A DNA stretch of 64,000 nucleotides from Nitrospira sp. UBA6493. Its GTDB lineage: Bacteria > Nitrospirota > Nitrospiria > Nitrospirales > Nitrospiraceae. The stretch is from NCBI GenBank assembly GCA_002435325.1, contig DJMJ01000016.1, positions 58,522 to 122,521 on the forward strand. The letters are read 5' to 3'. A program made the translations under genes and the position numbers. Under the pieces are notes generated by a model. That model was not told the DNA's origin. It ran no database searches and saw nothing but the letters and a program-made list of their open reading frames with translations. Shown one piece after another: positions 40,670 through 47,778 of the stretch (the first letter of the stretch is position 1; each line of letters starts with the position of its first letter).

Positions 40670-41317
40670 CTAGTGCGCGGCCCGAAGGGCCCGCTGCTCA
40701 ATCATCGTGTCGCTGATGAACCGGTTGATCCCGTCCTGCAGCGTGGCGGCCAGCAATTCCTGCACATCCTCCTCGGTAAACCAGAATACCGTCCGGCTCT
40801 GAGTCCCTTCGACGGTGCGTGTCGTCGTGCTCTTATCGCGAAGGTTGCGCGCCTGCACGGTAATTTTGCTGCCAGTAGTCACAACCGTCGAAAATACCCG
40901 GCTCTTCGCATTGGCTGAAAATTCACTCACCTGCCCGCTGATGATGATATCCGCATCAGTCGCAGACCCCGCCTGCACAATCCGCACATTCCAGGCCCGA
41001 TCCCGCCAGCCGCGGTTTTTGAGCCGCTCGACCAGCGCTTGGGCAATCACATCGCCTGGTCGTTCACCGGTGACATTGAAATACGTTTCTCCACCCCATA
41101 AATGGCTCCGCATCCCCACCCGGCCCTTGTCTGATCGCCGATCCTCAAACGGCTCGACGACAATTGTCACCTGATCCCCCAGTCCGGAAGACGACGCCGC
41201 TACTGGCGTCCGCACATCGAGCAGCCGCATCTCGCCCTTTCCGGCGCAGCCGGCCCCCATTAACAACACCCCGCTCAACCCCAGCCCCAACACCTGTCGC
41301 ATCGTTACAAATTTCAC
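40670..41317 (-). CDS. Lipoprotein (YajG-like)
   Basis: 215 residues. Signal peptide with lipobox LMGAGC (Cys24). The mature part resembles the YajG/uncharacterised lipoprotein fold: VTIVVEPFEDRRSDKGRVGMR, then GDVIAQALVERLKNRGW, then DADIIISGQVSEFSANAK, ending in a helical tail. Probably anchored in the inner leaflet of the outer membrane. Function unknown. Stop followed by the unknown protein gene at 40622. Confidence 0.75.
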   Translation of the reverse strand: MKFVTMRQVLGLGLSGVLLMGAGCAGKGEMRLLDVRTPVAASSSGLGDQVTIVVEPFEDRRSDKGRVGMRSHLWGGETYFNVTGERPGDVIAQALVERLKNRGWRDRAWNVRIVQAGSATDADIIISGQVSEFSANAKSRVFSTVVTTGSKITVQARNLRDKSTTTRTVEGTQSRTVFWFTEEDVQELLAATLQDGINRFISDTMIEQRALRAAH

Positions 41318-41481
41318 GGGCTCCTCCTCACGCTAATAAACCAGCCACTCGTTGCCGGACACCTCCGGCCACTCTCATCGCCCCATCGGCTTGCGCCGCA
41401 AAGTCGTAATAGGAATAGGCTTGAATCCGGACCAGTCTACCCAAGTCGGCGCGGAGAGACAATTGCCGAAGCCCCGCCCAA

Positions 41482-42105
41482 TCAGGCCGTGACGATGGGC
41501 AGGATCGCCCGGAATGTCTCCAGGCTGAGCGCGGGCAACTGCCCGCCTTGCAGACGTGGATCGGTAATCGGCACCACCCGCACGATCTTCAGATGCCGCC
41601 GCTCGGCAAGGACCGCCGCGATCTGCGCCTTCCGGTCGTGTGTGATCGGCAAGGTATACCCTTCTCCTCGCTTCCACTCCCAGAACGTCGGAGCCAGCGA
41701 GAGCTCCAAATCCTGCCCGGCCAGCCGATGAAATCGATCAACGATGTGCCGCTTATACTGTTTTAGACCCACCCCTTCCAGCATCAGTGCGCAGACGGCA
41801 TGGTGGCCCCACCAAAACAGCGTCCGGAATGTGAACGCGGTTCCTCCGCCGAACTGCTTCGGACAATCGAGATACTGGTAGGGGAAGGATTCCAGATGCT
41901 CGCCTTTCACGAACTGATGGGCGCGCGGATCGAAATCAGGCGGCGTCAGCAGGCTGACCTGGCACATCTCGCCCGTCAGAGCCTGATGCGTGGCCTCGAG
42001 CATCCCGCGCACCTTCACCATTATCTGGGCCTTCTTGCGAAAAAACTGGGCATCGGCGACCAACGCCGTTTCTTCATCGGTTAACGCATTCGTGATGTGC
42101 TGCAT
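41482..42105 (-). CDS. Protein of unknown function
   Basis: 207 residues, soluble, no signal peptide. Begins MQHITNALTDEETALVADAQFFRKK; later FTFRTLFWWGHHAVCALMLEGVGLKQYKRHIVDRF and APTFWEWKRGEGYTLPITHDRK. I recognise no family. It follows the Cys-rich gene at 42149 by 43 bases in the same direction and probably belongs to the same small operon. Confidence 0.7.
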   Translation of the reverse strand: MQHITNALTDEETALVADAQFFRKKAQIMVKVRGMLEATHQALTGEMCQVSLLTPPDFDPRAHQFVKGEHLESFPYQYLDCPKQFGGGTAFTFRTLFWWGHHAVCALMLEGVGLKQYKRHIVDRFHRLAGQDLELSLAPTFWEWKRGEGYTLPITHDRKAQIAAVLAERRHLKIVRVVPITDPRLQGGQLPALSLETFRAILPIVTA

Positions 42106-42148
42106 GGGGATGATCGCCGACGGGAACAGCGTTTATTTCTGATGAGTT

Positions 42149-42511
42149 TCAAACACAGACACCGCCAGCGCATACTGGCAGCGGCAGTCGGCGCAGCGCA
42201 GGACGGCGTAATTCTCGAACACGTCCATCCTGACGCAACGACAACGCCGGCGCATGGGCTTCGATACAGGCCGCAAGCTGCGACTGCCCCTTGGCGACAC
42301 CGGTGCTAGCGGGCTCCAGGTCTTCAGCCTGGGCGGGCATCGCGGATGGCTTGGCAACGATCGCGGCACATTGAAGATGATGCGCGGAGCGGCAGGAACT
42401 GCAGAGCAGCACGACCGTGCCTCCCTCCGTCACCCGTTTGACCGTCACGCAGAGCGGGTGTACCGACCAGCACTGCTGGAGGAACGCGCCACCACGAATG
42501 ACTTGCACCAT
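42149..42511 (-). CDS. Cys-rich small protein, possibly frameshifted near its 3' end
   Basis: 120 codons as read. The first 85 residues are plausible (LLCSSCRSAHHLQC metal-binding-like cluster). The last 30 (DGRVRELRRPALRRLPLPVCAGG) look out of frame. In the next frame the same DNA gives MDVFENYAVLRCADCRCQYALAVSVFETHQK ending at 42133, a better protein end with a second CxxC pair. Either a one-base shift near 42225-42240 broke the gene or the annotation should join both frames. No family recognised. Confidence 0.45.
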   Translation of the reverse strand: MVQVIRGGAFLQQCWSVHPLCVTVKRVTEGGTVVLLCSSCRSAHHLQCAAIVAKPSAMPAQAEDLEPASTGVAKGQSQLAACIEAHAPALSLRQDGRVRELRRPALRRLPLPVCAGGVCV

Positions 42512-42542
42512 ACGCTATCCTCAACCAGCCGGCGGCGACCGG

Positions 42543-42878
42543 CTAAAACATCCAGAGCACGACCATCAGAGCCCATCCAACCAAGTACGGTGCCACACAG
42601 GCATAAAAGAGCACTCTGCGGGCGCGTTCAGGCGCGAGGCCGCGCGCAAGCTGTTCCTTATAGACAAACTCGTAGGATAGGATGAGCACCGTCAGTGTGA
42701 GCGCCAACACACGGCTCGTCCGCGGCCAGGTGTAGAGGCCGCTAATGATAAAATTCGCCGTGAAAAATCCGCTAAACAGGAGGACGAGGGGCGCCAAGAC
42801 CCAGCGAATCGAATCAGAAAGCAGCTGGTGCCACCAGGAACGGGAAGGAGCGGGATGCGAGTGGGATGCGGACGTCAC
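42543..42878 (-). CDS. Small membrane protein
   Basis: 111 residues. I take the GTG at 42878, which overlaps the preceding gene's stop (GTGA). A longer frame to 42959 would overlap that gene by 85 bases. Three hydrophobic segments: about residues 26-46, 55-72 and 90-108, with a charged loop EQLARGLAPERARR. No family recognised. It sits between two Cys-rich proteins in a tight same-strand unit. Confidence 0.65.
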   Translation of the reverse strand: MTSASHSHPAPSRSWWHQLLSDSIRWVLAPLVLLFSGFFTANFIISGLYTWPRTSRVLALTLTVLILSYEFVYKEQLARGLAPERARRVLFYACVAPYLVGWALMVVLWMF

Positions 42879-43165
42879 GACCCGACAGCAACCGGAGTCT
42901 CGTCCTTCGAGGGCGAAGGAGAGGGGATGCCCTCTTGGGCTGCGCGGCACGTCTTGCACACACGAGGTCGCGCTTTCAGAAACGATACCTTGCCGCTGGC
43001 GAGACAGGTGTAATGCACGAACTCATCACACAGAGTACAGCGAGACCAGCCGCCGCTCAAAAAAGTCTTGTCCCGATACAACCCATGCTGACAGACCTTG
43101 CACTGCCGAGGCTCGATCCCCAGCAGCATCGGTTCCCAATCTCCACCAGCTCTTCGAATACTCAT
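42875..43165 (-). CDS. Cys-rich zinc-binding-like protein
   Basis: 96 residues from the ATG at 43165. Cysteines pair as CKVC, CTLC (with HYTC eight residues on) and CKTC, the spacing of a double treble-clef or zinc-ribbon fold; the loop LASGKVSFLKARPRVCKTCRAAQ is basic. A TATACT box (minus strand, 43180-43175) with TTGCCT 18 bases upstream puts transcription start within a few bases of the ATG. First gene of a unit with the membrane protein and the next Cys-rich gene. Confidence 0.72.
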   Translation of the reverse strand: MSIRRAGGDWEPMLLGIEPRQCKVCQHGLYRDKTFLSGGWSRCTLCDEFVHYTCLASGKVSFLKARPRVCKTCRAAQEGIPSPSPSKDETPVAVGS

Positions 43166-43335
43166 AGTGGGGGAAGTATAGCGAAGGCATGAGACGAGAG
43201 GCAAGGGTGAAAGATCTAACGACGCCCTGCTTTTCACGCTTCACATCTCACGGATCGCGGTTTGACAGCTCTTAGCCTGTTTGATACTCTCCGCGCCGAG
43301 TCATATTCGACCATCTCAAAACCCATCTCATCTCC

Positions 43336-44226
43336 ATGAACATTAAGGACTATCTCGAACAGAAACGGATCGCGGTTGATCGTTTTTTGGATGACGTGAG
43401 CCCATCGGCCACAACACCGCCTACGACGCTCCATGAGAGCATGCGCTATAGCCTCATGGCGGGCGGCAAACGGGTGCGGCCGATTCTGACGATTGCCGCG
43501 GCGGAAGCGCTCGGCACGAGCCCGCCCGGCTTGATGGCCGTGGCCTGCTCCCTGGAATTTATCCATACCTACTCGCTGATTCACGACGACTTGCCATCGA
43601 TGGACAACGACGATTTCCGCCGCGGGAAGCCGACGAACCATAAAGTGTATGGCGAAGCGATGGCCATTCTCGCCGGTGATGCGCTGCTGACCATGGCATT
43701 CGACTTAGTGAGCCGGCCCGATCTGATGATGGGCTGCGATCCGGCCCGGCAAGTGCGGTTGATTCAGGAACTCGCCTACGGCTCGGGCAACCTGGGGATG
43801 GTGGGCGGGCAGGTCTTCGATATCCAGGCCGAGAATAAAGACATCGACCTCCCGACACTCCAGAACATTCACAAGCACAAGACCGGCATGTTGATGCGCG
43901 CCGCCGTCCGTATGGGCGCCATCGCCGCTGGCGCAACCGACCGGCAATTGGACGACATGACCGGATATGCAGAAGATATCGGCCTGGCGTTTCAAATCGC
44001 CGACGATGTCCTGAATGTGACCGGCACGCGCGAGGAACTCGGCAAGAATCCGAACACCGACGCCGAACGGGGCAAGAAAACGTATCCCACCTTCTACGGC
44101 GTCGAAGGCGCGAAGAAACTGGCCGATGACTGCGTGGAGCGCGCCATTAACCGGCTGTCACTCTTCGGTCTGTCCGCCGATCCGCTGCGCGAGATTGCGC
44201 GGTACATCACGTCGAGGAAAAACTGA
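43336..44226 (+). CDS. ispA: Short-chain trans-polyprenyl diphosphate synthase (farnesyl/geranyl type)
   Basis: 296 residues, a soluble class-I prenyltransferase that condenses IPP with allylic diphosphates. First Asp-rich motif HDDLPSMDND near residue 85, second motif FQIADDVLNVTGT near residue 222 (DDxxD-like), GGKRVRP near residue 45, and KTG in HKHKTGMLMRAAV. Context with hpnA and a carotenoid gene suggests that it supplies farnesyl or longer units for hopanoids or carotenoids. The chain length cannot be set from sequence alone. Confidence 0.92.
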   Translation: MNIKDYLEQKRIAVDRFLDDVSPSATTPPTTLHESMRYSLMAGGKRVRPILTIAAAEALGTSPPGLMAVACSLEFIHTYSLIHDDLPSMDNDDFRRGKPTNHKVYGEAMAILAGDALLTMAFDLVSRPDLMMGCDPARQVRLIQELAYGSGNLGMVGGQVFDIQAENKDIDLPTLQNIHKHKTGMLMRAAVRMGAIAAGATDRQLDDMTGYAEDIGLAFQIADDVLNVTGTREELGKNPNTDAERGKKTYPTFYGVEGAKKLADDCVERAINRLSLFGLSADPLREIARYITSRKN

Positions 44227-44227
44227 C

Positions 44228-44320
44228 ATGAGGCGTAAAACGTAAGACGTGAAACACAACCCGCTCGTCCAGGCCACGCTTTCTCGTTCCTCACGTTTCA
44301 CCCTTCACGTTTCATCTTCC
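44228..44320. repeat. Intergenic ACGTGAAAC-word repeat
   Basis: The ispA-hpnA gap holds GACGTGAAAC-type words on the left (near 44245-44254) and GTTTCAC/CACGTTTCA words on the right (near 44285-44315), partly self-complementary. Similar words occur at 32367-32459 and near 43230-43252. It seems to be a degenerate dispersed repeat; I see no regulatory role. Confidence 0.35.
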
Positions 44321-44331
44321 ACGAGTTCACG

Positions 44332-45315
44332 ATGAAAGCCCTCGTCACAGGTGCGACTGGATTTGTCGGAACCGCAGTAGTCCGTGCCCTGCTCAAGACC
44401 GGGATCGAGGTCCGCGTCCTCGCGCGCCGTGAAAGCGATTTCAGCAATCTCCAACAGTTCAAGCTCGAAGGCGCCTACGGTGACTTGCGCGACAAGGGTT
44501 CGTTGCACAAGGCCCTGACAGGCTGCCAGCAGCTCTATCACGTCGCCGCCCACTACGCCCTCTGGGCCCGCAATCCGGCCATCTTCTACGATGTGAATGT
44601 GACCGGCACGAAAAATCTCATGGAGGCCGCACGGGCCGTCGGCACGGAACGGATCGTCTACTGCAGCACGATCGGCGCCATCGGCCTTCCGCCAGACGGT
44701 GGATTGGGTACGGAAGAGACCCCCGTCTCTCTGAAACAGATGGCCGGCCACTACAAACGGTCGAAGTATCTAGCCGAACAGGAAGTGCTCACACTGGCAA
44801 AAGCGGGGCTGCCGGTCATCATCGTCAACCCGAGCGCGCCTGTCGGTGAGGGCGATGTAAAACCGACGCCGACCGGCCAGATGATTGTCGATTTCATGAA
44901 GGGCCGGATGCCGGCCTACATCGAAACCGGCATGAATATCGTCGATGTGGACGATGTGGCTACGGGGCACCTCCTCGCCATGGAGAAGGGCCAGATCGGT
45001 GAACGCTATATTCTTGGCGCGAAAAATCTGATGCTGCGGGAGGTCTTCGAGATTCTGAGCCGATTGACAGGCGTGAAAGCGCCTTCGATCAAGCTCCCGC
45101 GCGAACTCGTGCTGCCCCTCGCCTATCTGAACCTGGCCTTCTCCTATGTGACCGGCATTCCTCCGCGCATTCCGCTGGAAGGCGTGAAGATGGCCAAATA
45201 CAAGATGCACTATGATTGCAGCAAAGCGATCCGCGAACTGGGCATTCCCCAGACCCCGCCGGAAGTCGCGCTGGAGAAAGCCGTGCGGTGGTTCCGCGAT
45301 CATGGATACGCATAA
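44332..45315 (+). CDS. hpnA: HpnA-type NAD-dependent sugar epimerase/dehydratase
   Basis: 327-residue extended SDR enzyme. NAD loop VTGATGFVGTAVVRALL at residues 5-21, the catalytic region CSTIGAIG and YKRSK (YxxxK, near residue 142), and NPSAPVGEGDVKPTPTG, the hallmark of the hopanoid-associated HpnA proteins. It probably acts in hopanoid side-chain sugar formation; no squalene-hopene cyclase is in this window. Follows ispA at 106 bases, with a repeat in between. Confidence 0.88.
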   Translation: MKALVTGATGFVGTAVVRALLKTGIEVRVLARRESDFSNLQQFKLEGAYGDLRDKGSLHKALTGCQQLYHVAAHYALWARNPAIFYDVNVTGTKNLMEAARAVGTERIVYCSTIGAIGLPPDGGLGTEETPVSLKQMAGHYKRSKYLAEQEVLTLAKAGLPVIIVNPSAPVGEGDVKPTPTGQMIVDFMKGRMPAYIETGMNIVDVDDVATGHLLAMEKGQIGERYILGAKNLMLREVFEILSRLTGVKAPSIKLPRELVLPLAYLNLAFSYVTGIPPRIPLEGVKMAKYKMHYDCSKAIRELGIPQTPPEVALEKAVRWFRDHGYA

Positions 45316-45330
45316 AATCGCTCTCAGCCA

Positions 45331-45370
45331 TCAGCGATCGGCTTTCAGCACTTGGCTGATCGCTGAAAGC
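45331..45370. repeat. Overlapping palindromes between hpnA and the carotenoid gene
   Basis: TCAGCGATCGGC (45331-45342) pairs with GCTGATCGCTGA (45355-45366) with one wobble. Inside, GCTTTCAGC (45341-45349) pairs exactly with GCTGAAAGC (45362-45370). The two hairpins share bases and exclude each other. No T-run follows, so it is not a normal terminator. Probably a dispersed repeat. Confidence 0.45.
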
Positions 45371-45384
45371 TGAAGACTTCTGCC

Positions 45385-46209
45385 ATGGACTTCTTCGCCC
45401 TCTTCTTCAAGACCATCCTCTTCCGCCCCTATGTCTTCCTCTTCCTCGCTGCGTTTCTTTTCTCCGCGATCCAGCTCATCGGCTGGCCCCGCACCTGGCG
45501 GTTCTGGCTGATTAGCTGGGCCACGGCGTTTGTCTGCGAATACTCCTCCACGCGTAATGGCATTCCCTTCGGCTGGTACCACTACAACGGCTCAACCGTC
45601 GGCCAGGAATTGTATTTCTCCAATATTCCCTTCATGGATTCGATTTCCTTCAGTTTCCTGCTCTATGCCGCTTACTGCCTGACGCTCTGCTTCCTGCTTC
45701 CACGAGCAGAGAGCACCGGGACTCCTTCATGGCTTCTATCGCTGCGACTCGATCGAGAGGCCCAGACAAGCTGGCATGCCCTCTTGCTTACGGCGCTGTT
45801 CTTCGCCTTCATCGACATGGTAATCGACCCCGTGGCGCTACGCGGAGACCGCTGGTTTCTGGGCAAGATCTATTACTATCCCGATCCCGGCACGCACTTC
45901 GGCGTGCCACTGGCCAATTATGCCGGATGGGCCGTCGTCGGACTGATCTCACTCGCGATCTATTTTCCGCTCGAGCGCCGATTACCCCCACTGGCGTCCT
46001 CTCCGTCCATATCCATCACGCCAAAACTCCTGCTCGGCGTCGGCCTCTACTATGGAGTCCTGGCGTTCAATCTTGCGTTGACGTTTTGGATCGGCGAAGA
46101 CCTCCTCGGCATGACCGGCCTCTTGATGTATGTTCCCGTGACAGCCCTGCTGCTGATCCGTCTCCTCTCTCACTTATCGACCGCTCCTCGCAATACGCCG
46201 GCTCAGTAG
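45385..46209 (+). CDS. CruF-like carotenoid biosynthesis membrane protein
   Basis: 274 residues, about seven membrane segments. The family pattern (Caroten_synth, PF04240) is visible: CEYSSTRNGIPFGWYHY near residue 50, FFAFIDMVIDPVALRGDRWFL near residue 140, and YYPDPGTHFGVPLANYAGW near residue 165. Relatives hydrate the psi-end of carotenoids (CruF, C50 hydratases). The position after ispA and hpnA supports an isoprenoid role. Exact substrate unknown. Confidence 0.82.
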   Translation: MDFFALFFKTILFRPYVFLFLAAFLFSAIQLIGWPRTWRFWLISWATAFVCEYSSTRNGIPFGWYHYNGSTVGQELYFSNIPFMDSISFSFLLYAAYCLTLCFLLPRAESTGTPSWLLSLRLDREAQTSWHALLLTALFFAFIDMVIDPVALRGDRWFLGKIYYYPDPGTHFGVPLANYAGWAVVGLISLAIYFPLERRLPPLASSPSISITPKLLLGVGLYYGVLAFNLALTFWIGEDLLGMTGLLMYVPVTALLLIRLLSHLSTAPRNTPAQ

Positions 46210-46253
46210 CATTGATCGGCAAGACTTTGTATAGTGAATGCATTGGACATCCG

Positions 46254-46874
46254 ATGCGTACGAAACTTCTCACCATACTCGTCGTCGGCATCATTGGAAC
46301 CCTGGCGTTGCTGGGCTGGTTCGGGTATCAGTCCTTTACGACCGGGTTTAGCGCCAAGGCTGAGCCTCATGCGCTTGAAGTGTTGATGGCCAGGCAGGTC
46401 CGCTATCTGGCCATCCCGCTGGAACATCGCAATAAACCGAATCCCGTGCCATTCACACCGGAGGTGGCAGACGAGGGCTTGGCCCACTTTGCCGATCACT
46501 GCGCCACCTGCCACGCCAACGATGGCAGCGGCCAGACGCCGATTGGCAAGAACGTGTACCCCAAGGCGCCCGATCTGCGTGAGCGGGCGACGCAAAACAT
46601 GTCGGACGGCGAACTCTTTTGGGTGATTCATAACGGCATCCGCTTCACCGCCATGCCGGCCTGGGGCGAGGGCGATCCGGACCAAGATGTGGATAGCTGG
46701 AAACTGGTGCATTTCATCCGCCATCTCCCCCAACTCACACCTCAGGAGTTGGAGCGGATGAAATCGTTGAATCCGAAAACCCAACATGAGCTGGATGAAC
46801 AGGCAGCCCTTGAGAAGTTCCTGCAAGGCGACGACTCTGCCGCCGCAAACACCGGAACTGGGCACCACCACTAA
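46254..46874 (+). CDS. Membrane-anchored c-type cytochrome
   Basis: 206 residues from the ATG at 46254. One N-terminal hydrophobic anchor (about residues 6-24), then a single haem site CATCH (near residue 82) and a possible axial Met in FTAMPAWGEG (near residue 140). The mono-haem class-I fold follows, and the tail is rich in Lys/Glu and ends in HHH. The longer frame that begins at 45729 is a shadow of the carotenoid gene. Probably an electron carrier in the periplasm. Confidence 0.88.
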   Translation: MRTKLLTILVVGIIGTLALLGWFGYQSFTTGFSAKAEPHALEVLMARQVRYLAIPLEHRNKPNPVPFTPEVADEGLAHFADHCATCHANDGSGQTPIGKNVYPKAPDLRERATQNMSDGELFWVIHNGIRFTAMPAWGEGDPDQDVDSWKLVHFIRHLPQLTPQELERMKSLNPKTQHELDEQAALEKFLQGDDSAAANTGTGHHH

Positions 46875-46902
46875 TTTTTGCGAAAGGGAGACCTACCTTA
46901 TT

Positions 46903-47241
46903 ATGATTCGAGTGATTCTCCTCACCGTTGCGCTCATAGTGACCTCGTCCACCGCCTGGGCGCATGGGTCGGCGCAGCATGTATTTGGCACCGTTACCGC
47001 CATCGATAGCACTCATATCGAAGTAAAAACGCCGAAAGGCGCCATGATGTCGGTGAAGGTGACGAAACAGACCCGTTTCAAAGAAAAAGGCAACCCGTCG
47101 TCGCGAGAACTGCCTGTGATCGGCGACCGCGTCGTCATCGAGGCCACGAAAGACGCCACGACGCTGACGGCGACGGAAGTGAACTACTCCTCGGCCAAGA
47201 AAGCGGCGGTCGCCGCCCCGCCACCGCCTGCCACGCCATAA
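46903..47241 (+). CDS. Small periplasmic protein (DUF5666-like)
   Basis: 112 residues from the ATG at 46903 (GGGAG about ten bases upstream). Signal peptide to about residue 20 (STAWAH). The body is one small beta-barrel-like domain: HVFGTVTAIDSTHIEVKTPKGAMMSVKVTKQTRFKEKG, resembling DUF5666-type domains. A Pro/Ala-rich tail ends the protein. It follows the cytochrome by 28 bases, so it is likely co-transcribed. Function unknown; I would not name a ligand. Confidence 0.7.
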   Translation: MIRVILLTVALIVTSSTAWAHGSAQHVFGTVTAIDSTHIEVKTPKGAMMSVKVTKQTRFKEKGNPSSRELPVIGDRVVIEATKDATTLTATEVNYSSAKKAAVAAPPPPATP

Positions 47242-47251
47242 GAGGCCTGTC

Positions 47252-47707
47252 ATGCCGACCGTCCACATCTCCCGATTCGCCCAAGCATCGCCCTTCCATG
47301 GCGGGCTTCAGGCCTTTTTCGCACGCACGCTGATCACGGGCATTGCCGTCTTTCTCGCTGTGACCATCGTCCCTGGGATCGACGCTGAAACTCTGGCAGC
47401 CGGCGTGGCCGCTGTGCTGGTCTTGACGATTCTGAATCTGATTCTGCGACCGATCTTGCTGGTGCTGACGTTGCCCTTGATCGTGCTCTCGCTGGGATTG
47501 TTTCTGGTCGTCTTGAATGCCCTGTTGCTCGAATTGACGTCCTATCTCGTAAAAGGCTTCACGGTCTCAGGATTCTGGCCCGCCGTCGGCGGTGCGCTGG
47601 TCATCAGCATCGTCAGCAGCCTGCTGAGCCGGTGGAAGGGCGACCCGCCACCCGTCGAGCCCTACATTGCAGACCACCGCAAGCCCAAAATAATCAATCC
47701 CGAATGA
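47252..47707 (+). CDS. Four-helix membrane protein (PF04020-type, named phage-holin 4_2)
   Basis: 151 residues with four hydrophobic segments in about residues 25-125. The pattern FARTLITGIAVFLAVTIVPGI and ILNLILRPILLVLTLPLIVLSLGLFLVVLNALLLEL is that of the small membrane family often labelled holin. Homologs are plain chromosomal proteins, so a lytic role is not implied. It follows the DUF5666-like gene by 10 bases in the same direction. Confidence 0.85.
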   Translation: MPTVHISRFAQASPFHGGLQAFFARTLITGIAVFLAVTIVPGIDAETLAAGVAAVLVLTILNLILRPILLVLTLPLIVLSLGLFLVVLNALLLELTSYLVKGFTVSGFWPAVGGALVISIVSSLLSRWKGDPPPVEPYIADHRKPKIINPE

Positions 47708-47725
47708 CTGGAGCGTCCCTTTTCA

Positions 47726-47754
47726 TTGCATCACTGCCCTATCGTTGCTAGAAT
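47726..47754 (+). promoter_or_regulatory. Promoter of the sensor kinase gene
   Basis: TTGCAT (47726-47731), a 17-base spacer and TAGAAT (47749-47754), close to sigma70. Transcription would start about 20 bases before the kinase ATG at 47779. Confidence 0.55.
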
Positions 47755-47778
47755 GCCCCCTTTGATCTCCACACATCT

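Noticed and set aside
45729..46253. Upstream extension of the cytochrome c frame into the carotenoid gene
   Set aside because: It would overlap the carotenoid gene by about 480 bases; the anchor and haem site begin after the ATG at 46254.
47252..47707. Reading the PF04020-type protein as a phage holin
   Set aside because: No other phage genes are near, and the family is a common chromosomal membrane protein.
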